Positions 1 through 8,978 are shown, numbered from the stretch's first letter. The stretch is 30,812 nucleotides of DNA from RGIG8597 sp045133795 (GCA_045133795.1 JBGUUT010000101.1:1-30812), one strand, 5' to 3'. A program made the numbers and translations. The notes: generated by a model from the sequence alone, not told the origin.

Positions 1-80
1 TTGGAGTTATTTTTTATACGATTGGGTGGTTTGTAACTTTTAAAGTAAGTGCAGCAAAGTTTGAAAAAGTAGATTTGTAA
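1..80 (+). CDS. C-terminal tail of a probable ABC-type membrane permease (partial)
   Basis: An open frame enters from the left edge and stops with TAA at 78-80. The visible 25 residues are hydrophobic then basic/acidic (YTIGWFVTFKV then AAKFEKVDL), like the last membrane helix and cytosolic tail of an ABC-2 type permease. The next gene starts one base after the stop and encodes a YtrA-like GntR regulator. In Bacillus and relatives such regulators are commonly co-transcribed with ABC transporter genes, which supports the reading. The identity is an inference from a short tail and its neighbour; most of the gene lies outside the window. Confidence 0.4.
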   Translation, partial: GVIFYTIGWFVTFKVSAAKFEKVDL

Positions 81-81
81 A

Positions 82-462
82 ATGGATATTGTATTAAATC
101 AATCGATAGAAAAACCTATTTATTCTCAAATATACTCTCAAATAAGTTCTCAGATTTTAAACGGGACTTTAAAAGCAGGAACGCAATTACCTTCAATACG
201 AGCTATTGCAAATGAACTAAGAATCAGTGTTATTCCTGTAAAAATGGCATGGGAAGAACTTGACCGTAACGGATTTATAAAAACAATTACGGGAAAAGGA
301 ACTTTTGTAGCTCAAATTTCTTCTTTGGAACTACAGAAAAAAGCGAATTTGCAAATAGAAGAACTTGCGAAGGAAGTAATTAAAAAAGCCAAAGATATTG
401 ATGTTTCCATAGATGATTTATTCGAATGTTGCAAAAAGTTGGATGTAAATACTTCGACTTAG
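82..462 (+). CDS. GntR-family transcriptional regulator, YtrA-like
   Basis: A 126-residue DNA-binding repressor. Residues about 9-75 form the GntR winged helix: IYSQIYSQISSQIL, then LPSIRAIANELRIS as helix-turn-helix, then NGFIKTITGKGTFVA as the wing. Only about 50 residues follow, mostly charged helix, too short for an FadR, HutC or MocR effector domain. This is the architecture of the YtrA subfamily, which usually represses its own operon containing ABC transporter genes. No strong Shine-Dalgarno sequence precedes the ATG, and the upstream frame stops one base before it, so translation is probably coupled to the upstream permease. The effector cannot be told from the sequence. Confidence 0.85.
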   Translation: MDIVLNQSIEKPIYSQIYSQISSQILNGTLKAGTQLPSIRAIANELRISVIPVKMAWEELDRNGFIKTITGKGTFVAQISSLELQKKANLQIEELAKEVIKKAKDIDVSIDDLFECCKKLDVNTST

Positions 463-549
463 TACAGTAAGTAATACCACATGAAGCACCTCTGTTTATA
501 CGTACGACAGTCATGCATTTAAATACCCAGCTTACAAGTTTAATTTTAC

Positions 550-3285
550 TTATTCTGAATCTGTAGCATAATAAGCCCAAGACTCGCCGGAAACGAGCGG
601 TACAACCACAAAGCAAATATCATCAAAATAAAAAGATATATCTGCTAGAAATGAGAATGACAAATCATTACCGGAAAAGAATATCGGACGACCTGTTTCC
701 CAAACACTTCCGTCTGACAAAGTTATTTGCTGTACCGCCGAAACCATACGGTCTTTTAACAACAATGCACATTGACGATTTTTTAATTCTTCCGGCAAAT
801 AAACTTTCATCAAATATTTTGTATTTTTCATCAAACGACTTCCGGAATACAACGGCATATCATCACGATTCATCACTGAAATACGAAGAATATTCGCACC
901 GACATCTATTTGATTTGAATAAAAACGTCCGTTTACCAAATAAAACAAATCATCTTTACCGTCTTTTGTAATTTTATAACGAATCTCACGTTGTCCGGTC
1001 ATTGATACATAATTCTTAGGAAGTACTATTTTATTTACTACAGACTGTCCTTTTACTAAACTGCCGGAACTTTTCCCGGACGAAGCAAATGTTTGAGAAA
1101 ATTCAAATTTTACTTCTTCTGCTTTATCATTTTCTATATCAGGTAATAATTGAACAATTTTACCGATTGTACTTTCCGGCAGATTTGACTTTTTCCCTGC
1201 AAACAGCCATTTTTCTACAGCCTGTCCGCAATAAGAAAAATCTTCACTTCTTTTAGTTATTTTATGAGTTTCTTTCACGCTGCGATAAAATAATTCTTGA
1301 CGTAACGAATTATCCGCCAACAATTCAAGATTATTACGAAAAAAAGCCGTTATTGCTGCAATTTTTTTTGCCATTGCCAATTCCGGTAATTTAGAAGCTA
1401 CATACAAATATAACAATGAAGAATCTACATCATAATTTTCATCAAAAGAAAAACGGCGAATTAAATTTTTCTCTCCAAAGAAACTATTTAGAAAATACGG
1501 ATAGAAAAAACCGAAATCTTCATAATCTTCACGAGGAAGTCGCCTTTCTTGAAGATATTTCAGCAACGCTTCTTCAAAAACATAAGCCGCACAATTTTCA
1601 GTCAGAAATCCGCTGTTCATAGCAAGAGCTCCGGAATCGGTAGATAAAAAACAATTAACTTCTTGCAATGTGTCATTTTCCGGTAAAACAACAGGGATTT
1701 CCGTTGTTCTGTTTTCGATTAATCTGCCGGATACAGTAAAGGACTCATAATACGGAGAAATCACATCTACATATTGTCCGGGCATCCAAAAAACTGCACT
1801 TTCTCCTTCCGCTGTAATTTCAGTTACCAAAAGATTTCTTGAATACTTACCGTTATATTCCAAAGGTAAATCAAATCGAATCTGCAAATCTTCTTTCGGT
1901 TCTAAAACCACCGTTTGCCCTATTAAATCCTCACAAATAGCCTCTTCCGGGAAAACACTCTGTAATTTTATTACTCGCTGTTTTGACTCAAGATTTTTTA
2001 TCGATATTTCTCCGAATACAGATGATGAATCATCGGTAACCTCACTAAGTTTGCAATAAAACTTAAAACCATTCTTAGTCGTATTCTTTTTCGAGGTTAA
2101 AAAAATTACCGATTCCGATTTTCCAAAAATATCGTAAAAAATTTCATTATGAGAATTTATAAAACGGCAAAATAAACCGGAATAATTTCCGGATTTTTCG
2201 TCTGTACACAAAACCGCAACAGCAACACTCGGCTCTTTCAGCAAATCCGCCGGTAATTCTATTTTATTAATACCTTTTACTACAGAAAATGCACGAGCGT
2301 ATTTTACATGTTCCTTATAAAAAATTAAAAATGCATTATCCCACTCTTCTTCAGAAAAAAAGAAAAAACTTTTATCTGTAATTTCATAATTTCTAATCTT
2401 TTTATTCCCGTTACGAGATGACAAAACCGGAATATTAAAATTTTCTTTTATCGATTCTCCGTTTTTCATGATTGCTTCAACATTTCCGGACAAAACTCCG
2501 TCATTTTTCGCCGGCTGCAAATCAAATATTTTTCCGTTATTGGCAAAATATAATCTTTCAGCATTTTCTCCGCATCGTGAAAATGACAACAACAAGCTTT
2601 CTATAGAATTAATTTTTCTGCAATCAAGCTGCATTTCCGAAGTTATTTCCATTTTTTTCGGAATTATGGTTTTAATTTTTTCTGAACCTTTTACTTCTAC
2701 ATTTTGTGCTCCAAAATTAACAAGAGCCGTACAAACAAAATTATCATCTGCATAAATATCAACAAAAAGTGGTTTATCATTCAAAAACAACTTTTGTCTA
2801 AATACATTATTATCAATTAAAACCTCTTCTACTTTTTCCACATTCTGTCCGTCTCGATAAATCAAACGAACCTTTTGAGCTTCTTCAAATATTTTTCCTT
2901 CCAAAAATAAAGAATCTCCGTCATTTTCTGTCTTAAGTTCATATTTTACAGAACGCTTATATTCCGGCAATGCAAAAGTATGAATCGTACGGTAACTTCC
3001 GAATCTAAACTGTATAAAAGCTTCATTCGGATGTTTTATACGCAAACTTCCGTCTTTAGCTGTACTCTGCGGTTTTGTAATATGCCCGTCTTTATAAAAA
3101 CAAATCTTAGTATTTTTTATAGGATTACCGTTTTTTCGGAAAAACAAAATTAATTCTTCTTCTGTCGGAAAAATAAGCAAAGAAAAATGCTCAGTAACAA
3201 AAAAAAGTTTTTGATTAGCAAGTGATTGTGAAAATAAAGAAATACATGAAAACAGCAAAACAGAGATTAATATTTTTTTTGTCAT
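550..3285 (-). CDS. Large exported protein with weak alpha-2-macroglobulin-like character
   Basis: 911 residues. A signal peptide is clear (TKKILISVLLFSCISLF, probable cleavage near SQSLA/NQ). Residues about 30-110 read like a macroglobulin-type beta domain (FFRKNGNPIKNTKICFYKDG, then a KDGSLRI turn). The middle is beta-rich. Residues about 600-720 are helical (SLLYLYVASKLPELAMAKK), where bacterial alpha-2-macroglobulins have their alpha-toroid. The last 150 residues return to beta structure and end near ISFYFDDICFVVVPL, reminiscent of the receptor-binding end of that family. No thioester CxEQ motif is visible, and the protein is shorter than the usual 1500 or more residues. The start codon has no good ribosome-binding site, and the gene follows the tRNA-Asp terminator, so its promoter is unclear. 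The family assignment is tentative; exported hypothetical protein is the safe name. Confidence 0.6.
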   Translation of the reverse strand: MTKKILISVLLFSCISLFSQSLANQKLFFVTEHFSLLIFPTEEELILFFRKNGNPIKNTKICFYKDGHITKPQSTAKDGSLRIKHPNEAFIQFRFGSYRTIHTFALPEYKRSVKYELKTENDGDSLFLEGKIFEEAQKVRLIYRDGQNVEKVEEVLIDNNVFRQKLFLNDKPLFVDIYADDNFVCTALVNFGAQNVEVKGSEKIKTIIPKKMEITSEMQLDCRKINSIESLLLSFSRCGENAERLYFANNGKIFDLQPAKNDGVLSGNVEAIMKNGESIKENFNIPVLSSRNGNKKIRNYEITDKSFFFFSEEEWDNAFLIFYKEHVKYARAFSVVKGINKIELPADLLKEPSVAVAVLCTDEKSGNYSGLFCRFINSHNEIFYDIFGKSESVIFLTSKKNTTKNGFKFYCKLSEVTDDSSSVFGEISIKNLESKQRVIKLQSVFPEEAICEDLIGQTVVLEPKEDLQIRFDLPLEYNGKYSRNLLVTEITAEGESAVFWMPGQYVDVISPYYESFTVSGRLIENRTTEIPVVLPENDTLQEVNCFLSTDSGALAMNSGFLTENCAAYVFEEALLKYLQERRLPREDYEDFGFFYPYFLNSFFGEKNLIRRFSFDENYDVDSSLLYLYVASKLPELAMAKKIAAITAFFRNNLELLADNSLRQELFYRSVKETHKITKRSEDFSYCGQAVEKWLFAGKKSNLPESTIGKIVQLLPDIENDKAEEVKFEFSQTFASSGKSSGSLVKGQSVVNKIVLPKNYVSMTGQREIRYKITKDGKDDLFYLVNGRFYSNQIDVGANILRISVMNRDDMPLYSGSRLMKNTKYLMKVYLPEELKNRQCALLLKDRMVSAVQQITLSDGSVWETGRPIFFSGNDLSFSFLADISFYFDDICFVVVPLVSGESWAYYATDSE

Positions 3286-3330
3286 AAAAAGCTAAAACCA
3301 CAACAGATATAAAATTACTATTTATAAAAA

Positions 3331-3359
3331 TAAAAAAGGGAGATTTTTCAATCTCCCTT
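3331..3359 (-). terminator. Rho-independent terminator of tRNA-Asp
   Basis: A perfect 10-bp inverted repeat (AAGGGAGATT / AATCTCCCTT) lies immediately 3' of the tRNA on the minus strand and is followed there by a run of T (A run at 3332-3337 on the plus strand). Confidence 0.88.
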
Positions 3360-3361
3360 GT

Positions 3362-3435
3362 CGATCGCAACGGGGCTCGAACCCGCGATCTTCGGCTTGA
3401 CAGGCCGACGCGATAACCAACTTCGCTATGCAATC
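3362..3435 (-). tRNA. tRNA-Asp (anticodon GTC)
   Basis: Reading the minus strand, the acceptor arm GATTGCA pairs with TGCGATC. The D arm is GCGA/TCGC, the anticodon arm TCGGC-CTGTCAA-GCCGA carries GTC, and the T arm contains TTCGAGC. The discriminator base is G. The CCA end is not encoded. A strong promoter lies upstream and a terminator directly downstream, so this is a single-gene unit. Confidence 0.95.
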
Positions 3436-3447
3436 TCTGATGGTCTC

Positions 3448-3476
3448 TTTATACACTATAATACTTTTTGTGTCAA
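3448..3476 (-). promoter_or_regulatory. Promoter of tRNA-Asp
   Basis: On the minus strand TTGACA (3471-3476) and TATAAA (3448-3453) are separated by exactly 17 bp, close to the sigma-70 consensus. Initiation would fall a few bases before the tRNA. Confidence 0.85.
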
Positions 3477-3504
3477 CATTTTTTCTCACTTTTTTTATTT
3501 TTTT

Positions 3505-3534
3505 TCTAAAAAAATAATTGAGACTTTTTTCTCA
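3505..3534 (-). terminator. Possible terminator of the clostripain-like gene
   Basis: On the minus strand a short stem TGAG/CTCA (3519-3522 with 3531-3534) overlaps the stop codon and is followed by ATTATTTTTTT. The stem is only 4-5 bp, so this is a weak candidate. Confidence 0.4.
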
Positions 3535-4875
3535 GTTTTTATACCAAGATTCTAATAGAGTAAACCAATTACCAACACCAGCATTATCTTTATTCCAAGA
3601 TAAGTTTCCGTAACACTCATTTCCGGAAGAGGACACTTTATTCCACATCATATAATCCCAAGAACAACCATTTAGAGTAAAATTCGGATAAAAAATAGAC
3701 AATCCCATTTTGCCGGGAATAAATCTGGTATAAAAATCACGCCCGAACGAATCTAAAATCAATTCATCTATAGCTTCACAAACTTCACGTGATATTTCTT
3801 TTAATTCTTCATCTTTCTCGCCCAACAAAAAAACAAAATCATATAAATCGAAATACGGATAATATTTCCACTCCGTAGAATACATTGACGAAAAATAATG
3901 TGTTATATCGCTCTGATTTAATCTCGATTTTCCGCGTACACTTTCCGCAAGCTCTTTCTTAGTCGTTAATACATTGCAAAGAATATCAAATTTTTGCTTA
4001 ACATTATCAACCTTCGATAAATCACAAGCTATCAAAGATTGCTTTGATTTTAAAGAATGTTGTACATCTGAAGTTTTGGTGTATTCATCTTGAGATTTTA
4101 CTACAAGATTTGCAAAGTCTTTAGGAGTAATATCGGGAATAAAATTATTATAAATACGACTGTAGTCCAACCCCATTCCCCAAACTTCCGGAGCTGACGC
4201 TGTCACATATTTTGTAGAAAAACCTCCATTTCCTACTCTGATTTGATACAAAAATTCCATACTCCCCATATAACAAAGATCCAATCCTAAAAAATCAACC
4301 GAACAGTTTTCTTCGAGATTAGTGGTCAAATCTACGGCACAAATCCACTGTTTTTTATCTCCGTCATATAAAATATTTTTTTGAATGATATTAGAATAAA
4401 AAGCAGAACCAACACCATTTCCGTGACCGCCTAAAAACAAGCCGTAATATTTTGCAGGATAATTTTTTTTACAATAAAAAATGAAGTTCTTTAATACATC
4501 TGTATCTGCGGAATTTATTGATTTTTCTGTACCTTGATAAATTTCATCTAAGCTGATACGAACTAATTTACCTTTTTCAACTCTAAAAATACACGTTCCG
4601 GAAAATGTTTCCTCAAAAATCGTACAACTTTGATTTTCTGCAACATCAATCAAAATTAAAACATTACAATTTCCGCTGTACCCTTTTACTATTTCTTCTA
4701 TATCATCACACAAAACAGAAGCAAGGTCGTTGTCTCCGGCACAATAATGCATCATTGTCCAATCTGTATTTTTTTCATATACAGGTTTTCCTTCATTTTT
4801 GCATACAAAATCAGTAGAACAACCTATCAATAGTAAAAAAGAAATAAATAATAAAATAACTAGGCTTTTTTTCAT
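3532..4875 (-). CDS. Clostripain-like (family C11) cysteine peptidase, lipoprotein
   Basis: 447 residues. The N-terminus is a lipoprotein signal ending LLLIGC, with Cys19 as the lipidated residue, so the protein should be membrane-anchored and face outward. The C11 fold is visible in DWTMMHYCAGDNDLAS (about 38-53), the GGHGNG motif giving catalytic His151, and GLDLCYMGSMEF giving catalytic Cys201. Family members cut after basic residues and often self-process; the target here is unknown. The gene lies 40 bases downstream of the YkgJ-like gene on the same strand and may share its transcript. No strong ribosome-binding site is visible. It ends in WYKN, the usual end region for the family. Assignment to C11 is firm; the physiological role is not known. 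Confidence 0.9.
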   Translation of the reverse strand: MKKSLVILLFISFLLLIGCSTDFVCKNEGKPVYEKNTDWTMMHYCAGDNDLASVLCDDIEEIVKGYSGNCNVLILIDVAENQSCTIFEETFSGTCIFRVEKGKLVRISLDEIYQGTEKSINSADTDVLKNFIFYCKKNYPAKYYGLFLGGHGNGVGSAFYSNIIQKNILYDGDKKQWICAVDLTTNLEENCSVDFLGLDLCYMGSMEFLYQIRVGNGGFSTKYVTASAPEVWGMGLDYSRIYNNFIPDITPKDFANLVVKSQDEYTKTSDVQHSLKSKQSLIACDLSKVDNVKQKFDILCNVLTTKKELAESVRGKSRLNQSDITHYFSSMYSTEWKYYPYFDLYDFVFLLGEKDEELKEISREVCEAIDELILDSFGRDFYTRFIPGKMGLSIFYPNFTLNGCSWDYMMWNKVSSSGNECYGNLSWNKDNAGVGNWFTLLESWYKN

Positions 4876-4915
4876 AAAGACAAAATATTCTATAAATTAT
4901 GAAAAGAACAATTTT

Positions 4916-5374
4916 TTACTTCCATTCAAGGTAACGAGCACATTTTTCTTGTTGATAAAATGCAAGTTTATCACTTAAACTTAAAGCATCCTCCGCCGCA
5001 TCCAATCCCGGACAACGCTTTTTTTCCAAAATCCACTCGGCATCATCCTCTACCAAAAACGGCCAAAACGGAAATGCTCTACATTGCAACGGACGAGCTT
5101 CATAAATAGAACACCCTTCTTTTTCCCAAAAAATGCAATCATAATTCTTTTTTTCTTTCAGTCCGACATAAACCTTAGAATCACGATATATTTCACGGCA
5201 ATATTTTTTTATAAATTCTTCTCGTGAAATATTCAACAAAGTTGCTGCCTTATCTGCATCTTCTTCCGTAAGCATTACCATTCCCGGCTCTATACGGCAA
5301 CATTTAGAACATCTTTGACATGAGAATTTTCTTTTTTCTAATTTTTCTATAACTTGGGATTCAGAGAGAGCCAT
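4916..5374 (-). CDS. YkgJ-family cysteine-cluster protein
   Basis: 152 residues with the CxxCxxCC signature near the N-terminus (C19, C22, C25, C26: CQRCSKCC) and later cysteines in GCSIYEARPLQCRAFPFWPF. This is the zinc- or iron-sulfur-chelating UPF0153/YkgJ family, whose biochemical role is poorly defined. The length is typical for single-domain members. It is probably cytosolic, with no signal peptide. The start is supported by GAGG seven bases upstream of the ATG. The tRNA-Tyr terminator ends about 30 bases upstream, so transcription comes either from a promoter hidden in that short space or from readthrough of the tRNA unit. Confidence 0.85.
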   Translation of the reverse strand: MALSESQVIEKLEKRKFSCQRCSKCCRIEPGMVMLTEEDADKAATLLNISREEFIKKYCREIYRDSKVYVGLKEKKNYDCIFWEKEGCSIYEARPLQCRAFPFWPFLVEDDAEWILEKKRCPGLDAAEDALSLSDKLAFYQQEKCARYLEWK

Positions 5375-5403
5375 TCTTTCGCCTCACATAATTTGAAAAG
5401 AGT

Positions 5404-5431
5404 AAAAAAAAAGAGTCTTAATTAAGACTCT

Positions 5432-5432
<1 letters not shown>
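5404..5432 (-). terminator. Terminator after tRNA-Tyr
   Basis: A perfect palindrome AAGAGTCTTAA/TTAAGACTCTT (5411-5432), followed on the minus strand by a T run (A run 5404-5412). It abuts, and by one base includes, the 3' end of the tRNA, so termination and 3' processing sites are nearly coincident. Confidence 0.85.
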
Positions 5433-5513
<81 letters not shown>

Positions 5514-5520
5514 GTTTGCT

Positions 5521-5559
5521 AAAAACAAAGCACATCTTTCGATGTACTTTGTTTTTTTA
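5521..5559. terminator. Hairpin between tRNA-Thr and tRNA-Tyr
   Basis: The arms AAACAAAG-C-ACATC and GATG-T-ACTTTGTTT form a long stem, which on the minus strand closes with a GAAA tetraloop. T-rich tails occur on both strands. On the tRNA strand it could attenuate transcription between the two tRNAs or act as a processing site. Confidence 0.6.
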
Positions 5560-5560
5560 A

Positions 5561-5633
5561 AGCCGGCTAAAGGAATTGAACCCTCAACCTGCTGATTACA
5601 AGTCAGCTGCTCTACCGATTGAGCTAAGCCGGC
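5561..5633 (-). tRNA. tRNA-Thr (anticodon TGT)
   Basis: On the minus strand the acceptor arm GCCGGCT pairs with AGCCGGC, the D arm is GCTC/GAGC, and the anticodon arm GCTGA-CTTGTAA-TCAGC carries TGT. The T loop is TTCAATT. The discriminator base is T. CCA is not encoded. It has its own near-consensus promoter. Confidence 0.95.
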
Positions 5634-5655
5634 AAACGTTTCATTTGATGTTTGT

Positions 5656-5684
5656 GTTATACACCACATTCAAAATTAAGTCAA
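5656..5684 (-). promoter_or_regulatory. Promoter of the tRNA-Thr/tRNA-Tyr unit
   Basis: On the minus strand TTGACT (5679-5684) and TATAAC (5656-5661) are 17 bp apart, about 20 bp upstream of the first tRNA. Confidence 0.8.
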
Positions 5685-5718
5685 CAACTTTTTTCATTTT
5701 TTTTTATTTTTTTTCGCA

Positions 5719-6582
5719 CTAAAAACTGATGTAGTATTTAGGCGGAAATTTCTTAAATAAATCCTGTATCACAGTATCAAGTTCTTCTCCGGTAGGAAAC
5801 TGCGATGTAGTATTTAAAACAATACTGTAACCTTTCGAATTTTCTACCACTACAGGAACAAATAATCCGGCATTAAGTACATCTTTCACTTTCTTTTTAG
5901 GAATATAATTATTTTTAACTTTTAAAGAACACGTTCCTATATCACCTAAAGTATTCTTGGTTTCATTATCTTCCGAATACAAACTAAACATATCGGTAAA
6001 AGTAACATCTCCCATTTCAATATCATAAAAAGCTTGAGACACTATATTTTGTACCATTTTCTTTTCTGCAGCGGTTTTCTTTTGTGTCGAAAAGAAAACG
6101 TGAGAAACTTTTGTAGCCGATAAAAGATTTTTCTTTGCAAAATATTTCATCTTCAACAGAAAGAAAGTTGATTTATTCAAAAAATCTTCCATATCAGCAT
6201 AAGGGTCTGTAGTATCAAAATACGCTTGAACTCTACTCTCATCATTTAAATCAATTCCGATTTTATTAAAATAATATTCAGTATAATACAAAACTTCAGA
6301 TTGCTTAACTGTAATCTTTTCATCCAAACAAGCATTCGTAAATAATAAATCCAAAACCATAGAATTTAAAACATTTAAAATATTTTCGGCATTCCACTCT
6401 TTTATAGATTGATAACCGGCCATATATGTTTTTAATTCCAACGCCGTCACTCCGTATTCTCCGACTTCAACAACAACTGCATCATCAGAAAGATCTCCCA
6501 ATGTAGTATGTAAAGTTTGTGCCGACATTCCGACTGCTGTACAAATAAATAATATTGCCCAAAATAAAATTGTCTTTTTCAT
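5719..6582 (-). CDS. Exported parvulin-type peptidyl-prolyl isomerase / SurA-like foldase
   Basis: 287 residues from the ATG chosen here. A longer frame begins at a TTG seven codons upstream, but AAAGGA sits about ten bases before the internal ATG and the signal peptide (KKTILFWAILFICTAVGMSA) begins there. The mature part starts with a SurA-like helical segment (VVEVGEYGVTALELKTYM, then VLNSMVLDLLF). A PpiC-type parvulin domain follows at about residues 155-287, with KVSHVFFSTQKK, FSLYSEDNETKNTLGDIG and FVPVVVENSKGYSIVL. Members of this group chaperone outer-membrane proteins in the periplasm, a fitting role in a cell with the beta-barrel candidate at 11539. The parvulin active-site positions are only loosely recognisable, so it may be mainly a chaperone. 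Confidence 0.75.
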   Translation of the reverse strand: MKKTILFWAILFICTAVGMSAQTLHTTLGDLSDDAVVVEVGEYGVTALELKTYMAGYQSIKEWNAENILNVLNSMVLDLLFTNACLDEKITVKQSEVLYYTEYYFNKIGIDLNDESRVQAYFDTTDPYADMEDFLNKSTFFLLKMKYFAKKNLLSATKVSHVFFSTQKKTAAEKKMVQNIVSQAFYDIEMGDVTFTDMFSLYSEDNETKNTLGDIGTCSLKVKNNYIPKKKVKDVLNAGLFVPVVVENSKGYSIVLNTTSQFPTGEELDTVIQDLFKKFPPKYYISF

Positions 6583-6750
6583 TCTTAAAAAATCCTTTAT
6601 CAAAATTTAGTATTTAGTTTTCGACAGATTAGCTACAAAAAAACAAACAGAAACTGCTTTTTTACATCTTTCATTGAAAACAATTTAATTTTATGCTAAC
6701 TCTTACTCGATTTTCAAGCGAAAAACAAATATAAAAAGTTATATTCACAA

Positions 6751-6786
6751 ATCTTAATAGAAAAAACCGTATTACATATCTTAATA
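6751..6786 (+). promoter_or_regulatory. Direct repeat ATCTTAATA upstream of the debranching-enzyme gene
   Basis: The 9-mer ATCTTAATA occurs at 6751-6759 and again at 6778-6786, 27 bp apart, within the AT-rich region before the start at 6817. It could be an operator for a carbohydrate regulator or chance in an AT-rich sequence. No confident -35/-10 pair was found here. Confidence 0.25.
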
Positions 6787-6816
6787 TCAATTACTTAATC
6801 TTTTCAGGAAGGAAAA

Positions 6817-8967
6817 ATGCATAACTTCATTATGTTTGGTGATTTGAAAACAGAGCCGGGAACACCGTATTTACTCGGAGCAGAATTAAACCAAAACGGT
6901 TGTAATTTTGCTATTTTTTCTAAAAATGCAACGGCGGTTTCATTACTACTTTTTAAAAAACCTCAAGATTCAAAACCTTCACATATTCTGGATTTAGACC
7001 CGAAAATTAATAAAACCGGTGACATTTGGCATATTTTTATTGCAGGAATAAAAGAAGGTCAATGTTACGGTTATACTATAGACGGACCTTATTGGCCTGA
7101 TAATGAAGGACATCGTTTCAATAAAAATAAATTACTTTTAGATCCGTATGCAAAAGCTATTTCCGGTCAATATGATTGGTCAAAACCAGAAGCATTTGCA
7201 TATCAAGTCGGCAGTCCATTGGGAGACTTATCTTTCAGTGAAGAAAATAACTTCGGCGTTACTGCAAAATCTGTAGTTGTTGACGGACAAAATTTCGATT
7301 GGGAAGGAGATATGTCGTTATCTACCCCGATGAAAGATTCCATCATCTACGAAATGCACACAAGAGCATTTACTATTGATAATAAAAACGGAAAACATAC
7401 ACCGGGAACTTACTTGGCAATAATTGATCAAATCCCATACCTTAAAGAATTAGGTATTACAACTGTAGAATTAATGCCGGTACATCATTTTAATAATAAA
7501 GAAAACTTTAAGAAAAATCCGATAACCAATGAACCGCTCTACAATTTTTGGGGATATTCGTCTTTAGGCTTTTTTGCTCCGGACAGTTGGTATGCAAAAG
7601 ATGAAAACGGACTTAATGCAGTTTATGAATTCAAAGAAATGGTTAAGGCATTACATAAAGCCGGAATCAGTGTAATTCTCGACGTTGTTTACAATCACAC
7701 AGGAGAAGGTAACGAATACGGTCCGACAGTTTGTTTTAAAGGAATTGATAATTCAATTTATTATATGACAGAACAAGGCAGATATTACAAAAACTATTCC
7801 GGTTGCGGAAACACACTTAATTGTAATCATCCGGTTGTAAAAAGATTAATACTCGACAGTTTGAGATATTGGGTTGTAGATATGCACGTTGACGGTTTCC
7901 GTTTCGATTTAGCCGCAATTTTAGGACGTGACGAAAACGGTAACTGGGTACCGAACTATTCTATTCTTAACGAAATCAGTAACGACCCTATTTTAAGTTC
8001 TGCACAAATTATCGCTGAAGGTTGGGATGCGGCCGGATTATACAAAGTCGGAGATTTCCCGTCAGGCTGGGCTGAATGGAACGGAAAATTCAGAGATGCT
8101 ATTCGCGGTTTTGTAAAAGGCGACAGTAACCTTACCGGAGAATTGGCACAACGTCTTTCCGGAAGTGCGGATTTATTTTCATTACGAGACAGACACCCTT
8201 ATCACAGTATAAACTTCATTACCGCACATGACGGCTTCACATTAAACGATATTGTGTCATACAACTCAAAACATAATATTGAAAACGGCGAAGGTAACTG
8301 TGACGGAAATAATAACAACATAAGCTGGAATTGCGGTCACGAAGGTGTCACAACGGATAAAAATATTCTCGATTTGCGAGAACAACAAATGAGAAATTTA
8401 TTTACCCTATTGATGATAAGTCAGGGAACCCCAATGTTTTTATACGGAGATGAAGTAAAATTCTCTAAAAACGGAAATAATAATACATACTGTCATGACA
8501 ATAAACTCAATTGGTTTGATTGGTCTTTGTGCAGCAAAAATAAAAACTTCTTTAATTTCTGTAAGAACATGATTGAATTCCGTAAAACTCACCCTGTTTT
8601 AAGAAGAACAAGTTTTTTTACCGGAACAAATTCTGAAGGTTGTTTATCTTCTGACATTAGCTGGCATGGCTTTGAACTGGGCAAACCGGATTGGAGTGAA
8701 AACAGTCACTGTATAGCTTTTATGTTAAACGGTAATAAGGCTGCAAGCGGTGCAGATTTAAATGATAACAATATTTATGTTGCAATCAACGCACATTGGG
8801 AAAATCAAAATTTCCATCTACCTTCACCGACAGAGAAAAAGTATTGGCATTTGGCAGTAGATACTTCTACAGCTACCGGATTCAAAGCTCCGGGAAAAGA
8901 AACTCGTGTTAAAACTTCAATAATCACGGTGCCGGCAAGAAGTATTGTTATATTAATTGATAAATAA
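6817..8967 (+). CDS. glgX: Glycogen debranching enzyme (GlgX/TreX type, GH13)
   Basis: 716 residues, the normal length for bacterial GlgX/isoamylase-type enzymes, which hydrolyse alpha-1,6 branch points in glycogen or limit dextrins. An N-terminal CBM48-like domain (GAELNQNGCNFAIFSKNA) is followed by the catalytic barrel: DVVYNHTGEGNE (from 289), GFRFDLA with the nucleophile Asp364, AEGWDAAG with the acid Glu401, and TAHDGFT with Asp472. All three catalytic residues are present. A C-terminal beta domain ends near ARSIVILIDK. The start is fixed by GGAAGGA just upstream. The enzyme is cytosolic, with no signal peptide. The thymidylate kinase gene follows after 11 bases and is very likely co-transcribed. 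Confidence 0.95.
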   Translation: MHNFIMFGDLKTEPGTPYLLGAELNQNGCNFAIFSKNATAVSLLLFKKPQDSKPSHILDLDPKINKTGDIWHIFIAGIKEGQCYGYTIDGPYWPDNEGHRFNKNKLLLDPYAKAISGQYDWSKPEAFAYQVGSPLGDLSFSEENNFGVTAKSVVVDGQNFDWEGDMSLSTPMKDSIIYEMHTRAFTIDNKNGKHTPGTYLAIIDQIPYLKELGITTVELMPVHHFNNKENFKKNPITNEPLYNFWGYSSLGFFAPDSWYAKDENGLNAVYEFKEMVKALHKAGISVILDVVYNHTGEGNEYGPTVCFKGIDNSIYYMTEQGRYYKNYSGCGNTLNCNHPVVKRLILDSLRYWVVDMHVDGFRFDLAAILGRDENGNWVPNYSILNEISNDPILSSAQIIAEGWDAAGLYKVGDFPSGWAEWNGKFRDAIRGFVKGDSNLTGELAQRLSGSADLFSLRDRHPYHSINFITAHDGFTLNDIVSYNSKHNIENGEGNCDGNNNNISWNCGHEGVTTDKNILDLREQQMRNLFTLLMISQGTPMFLYGDEVKFSKNGNNNTYCHDNKLNWFDWSLCSKNKNFFNFCKNMIEFRKTHPVLRRTSFFTGTNSEGCLSSDISWHGFELGKPDWSENSHCIAFMLNGNKAASGADLNDNNIYVAINAHWENQNFHLPSPTEKKYWHLAVDTSTATGFKAPGKETRVKTSIITVPARSIVILIDK

Positions 8968-8978
8968 AGGTTTTTTAT

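Noticed and set aside
6583..6603. TTG start for the parvulin-type gene
   Set aside because: The AAAGGA site and the beginning of the signal peptide fit the ATG ending at 6582; the TTG has no site.
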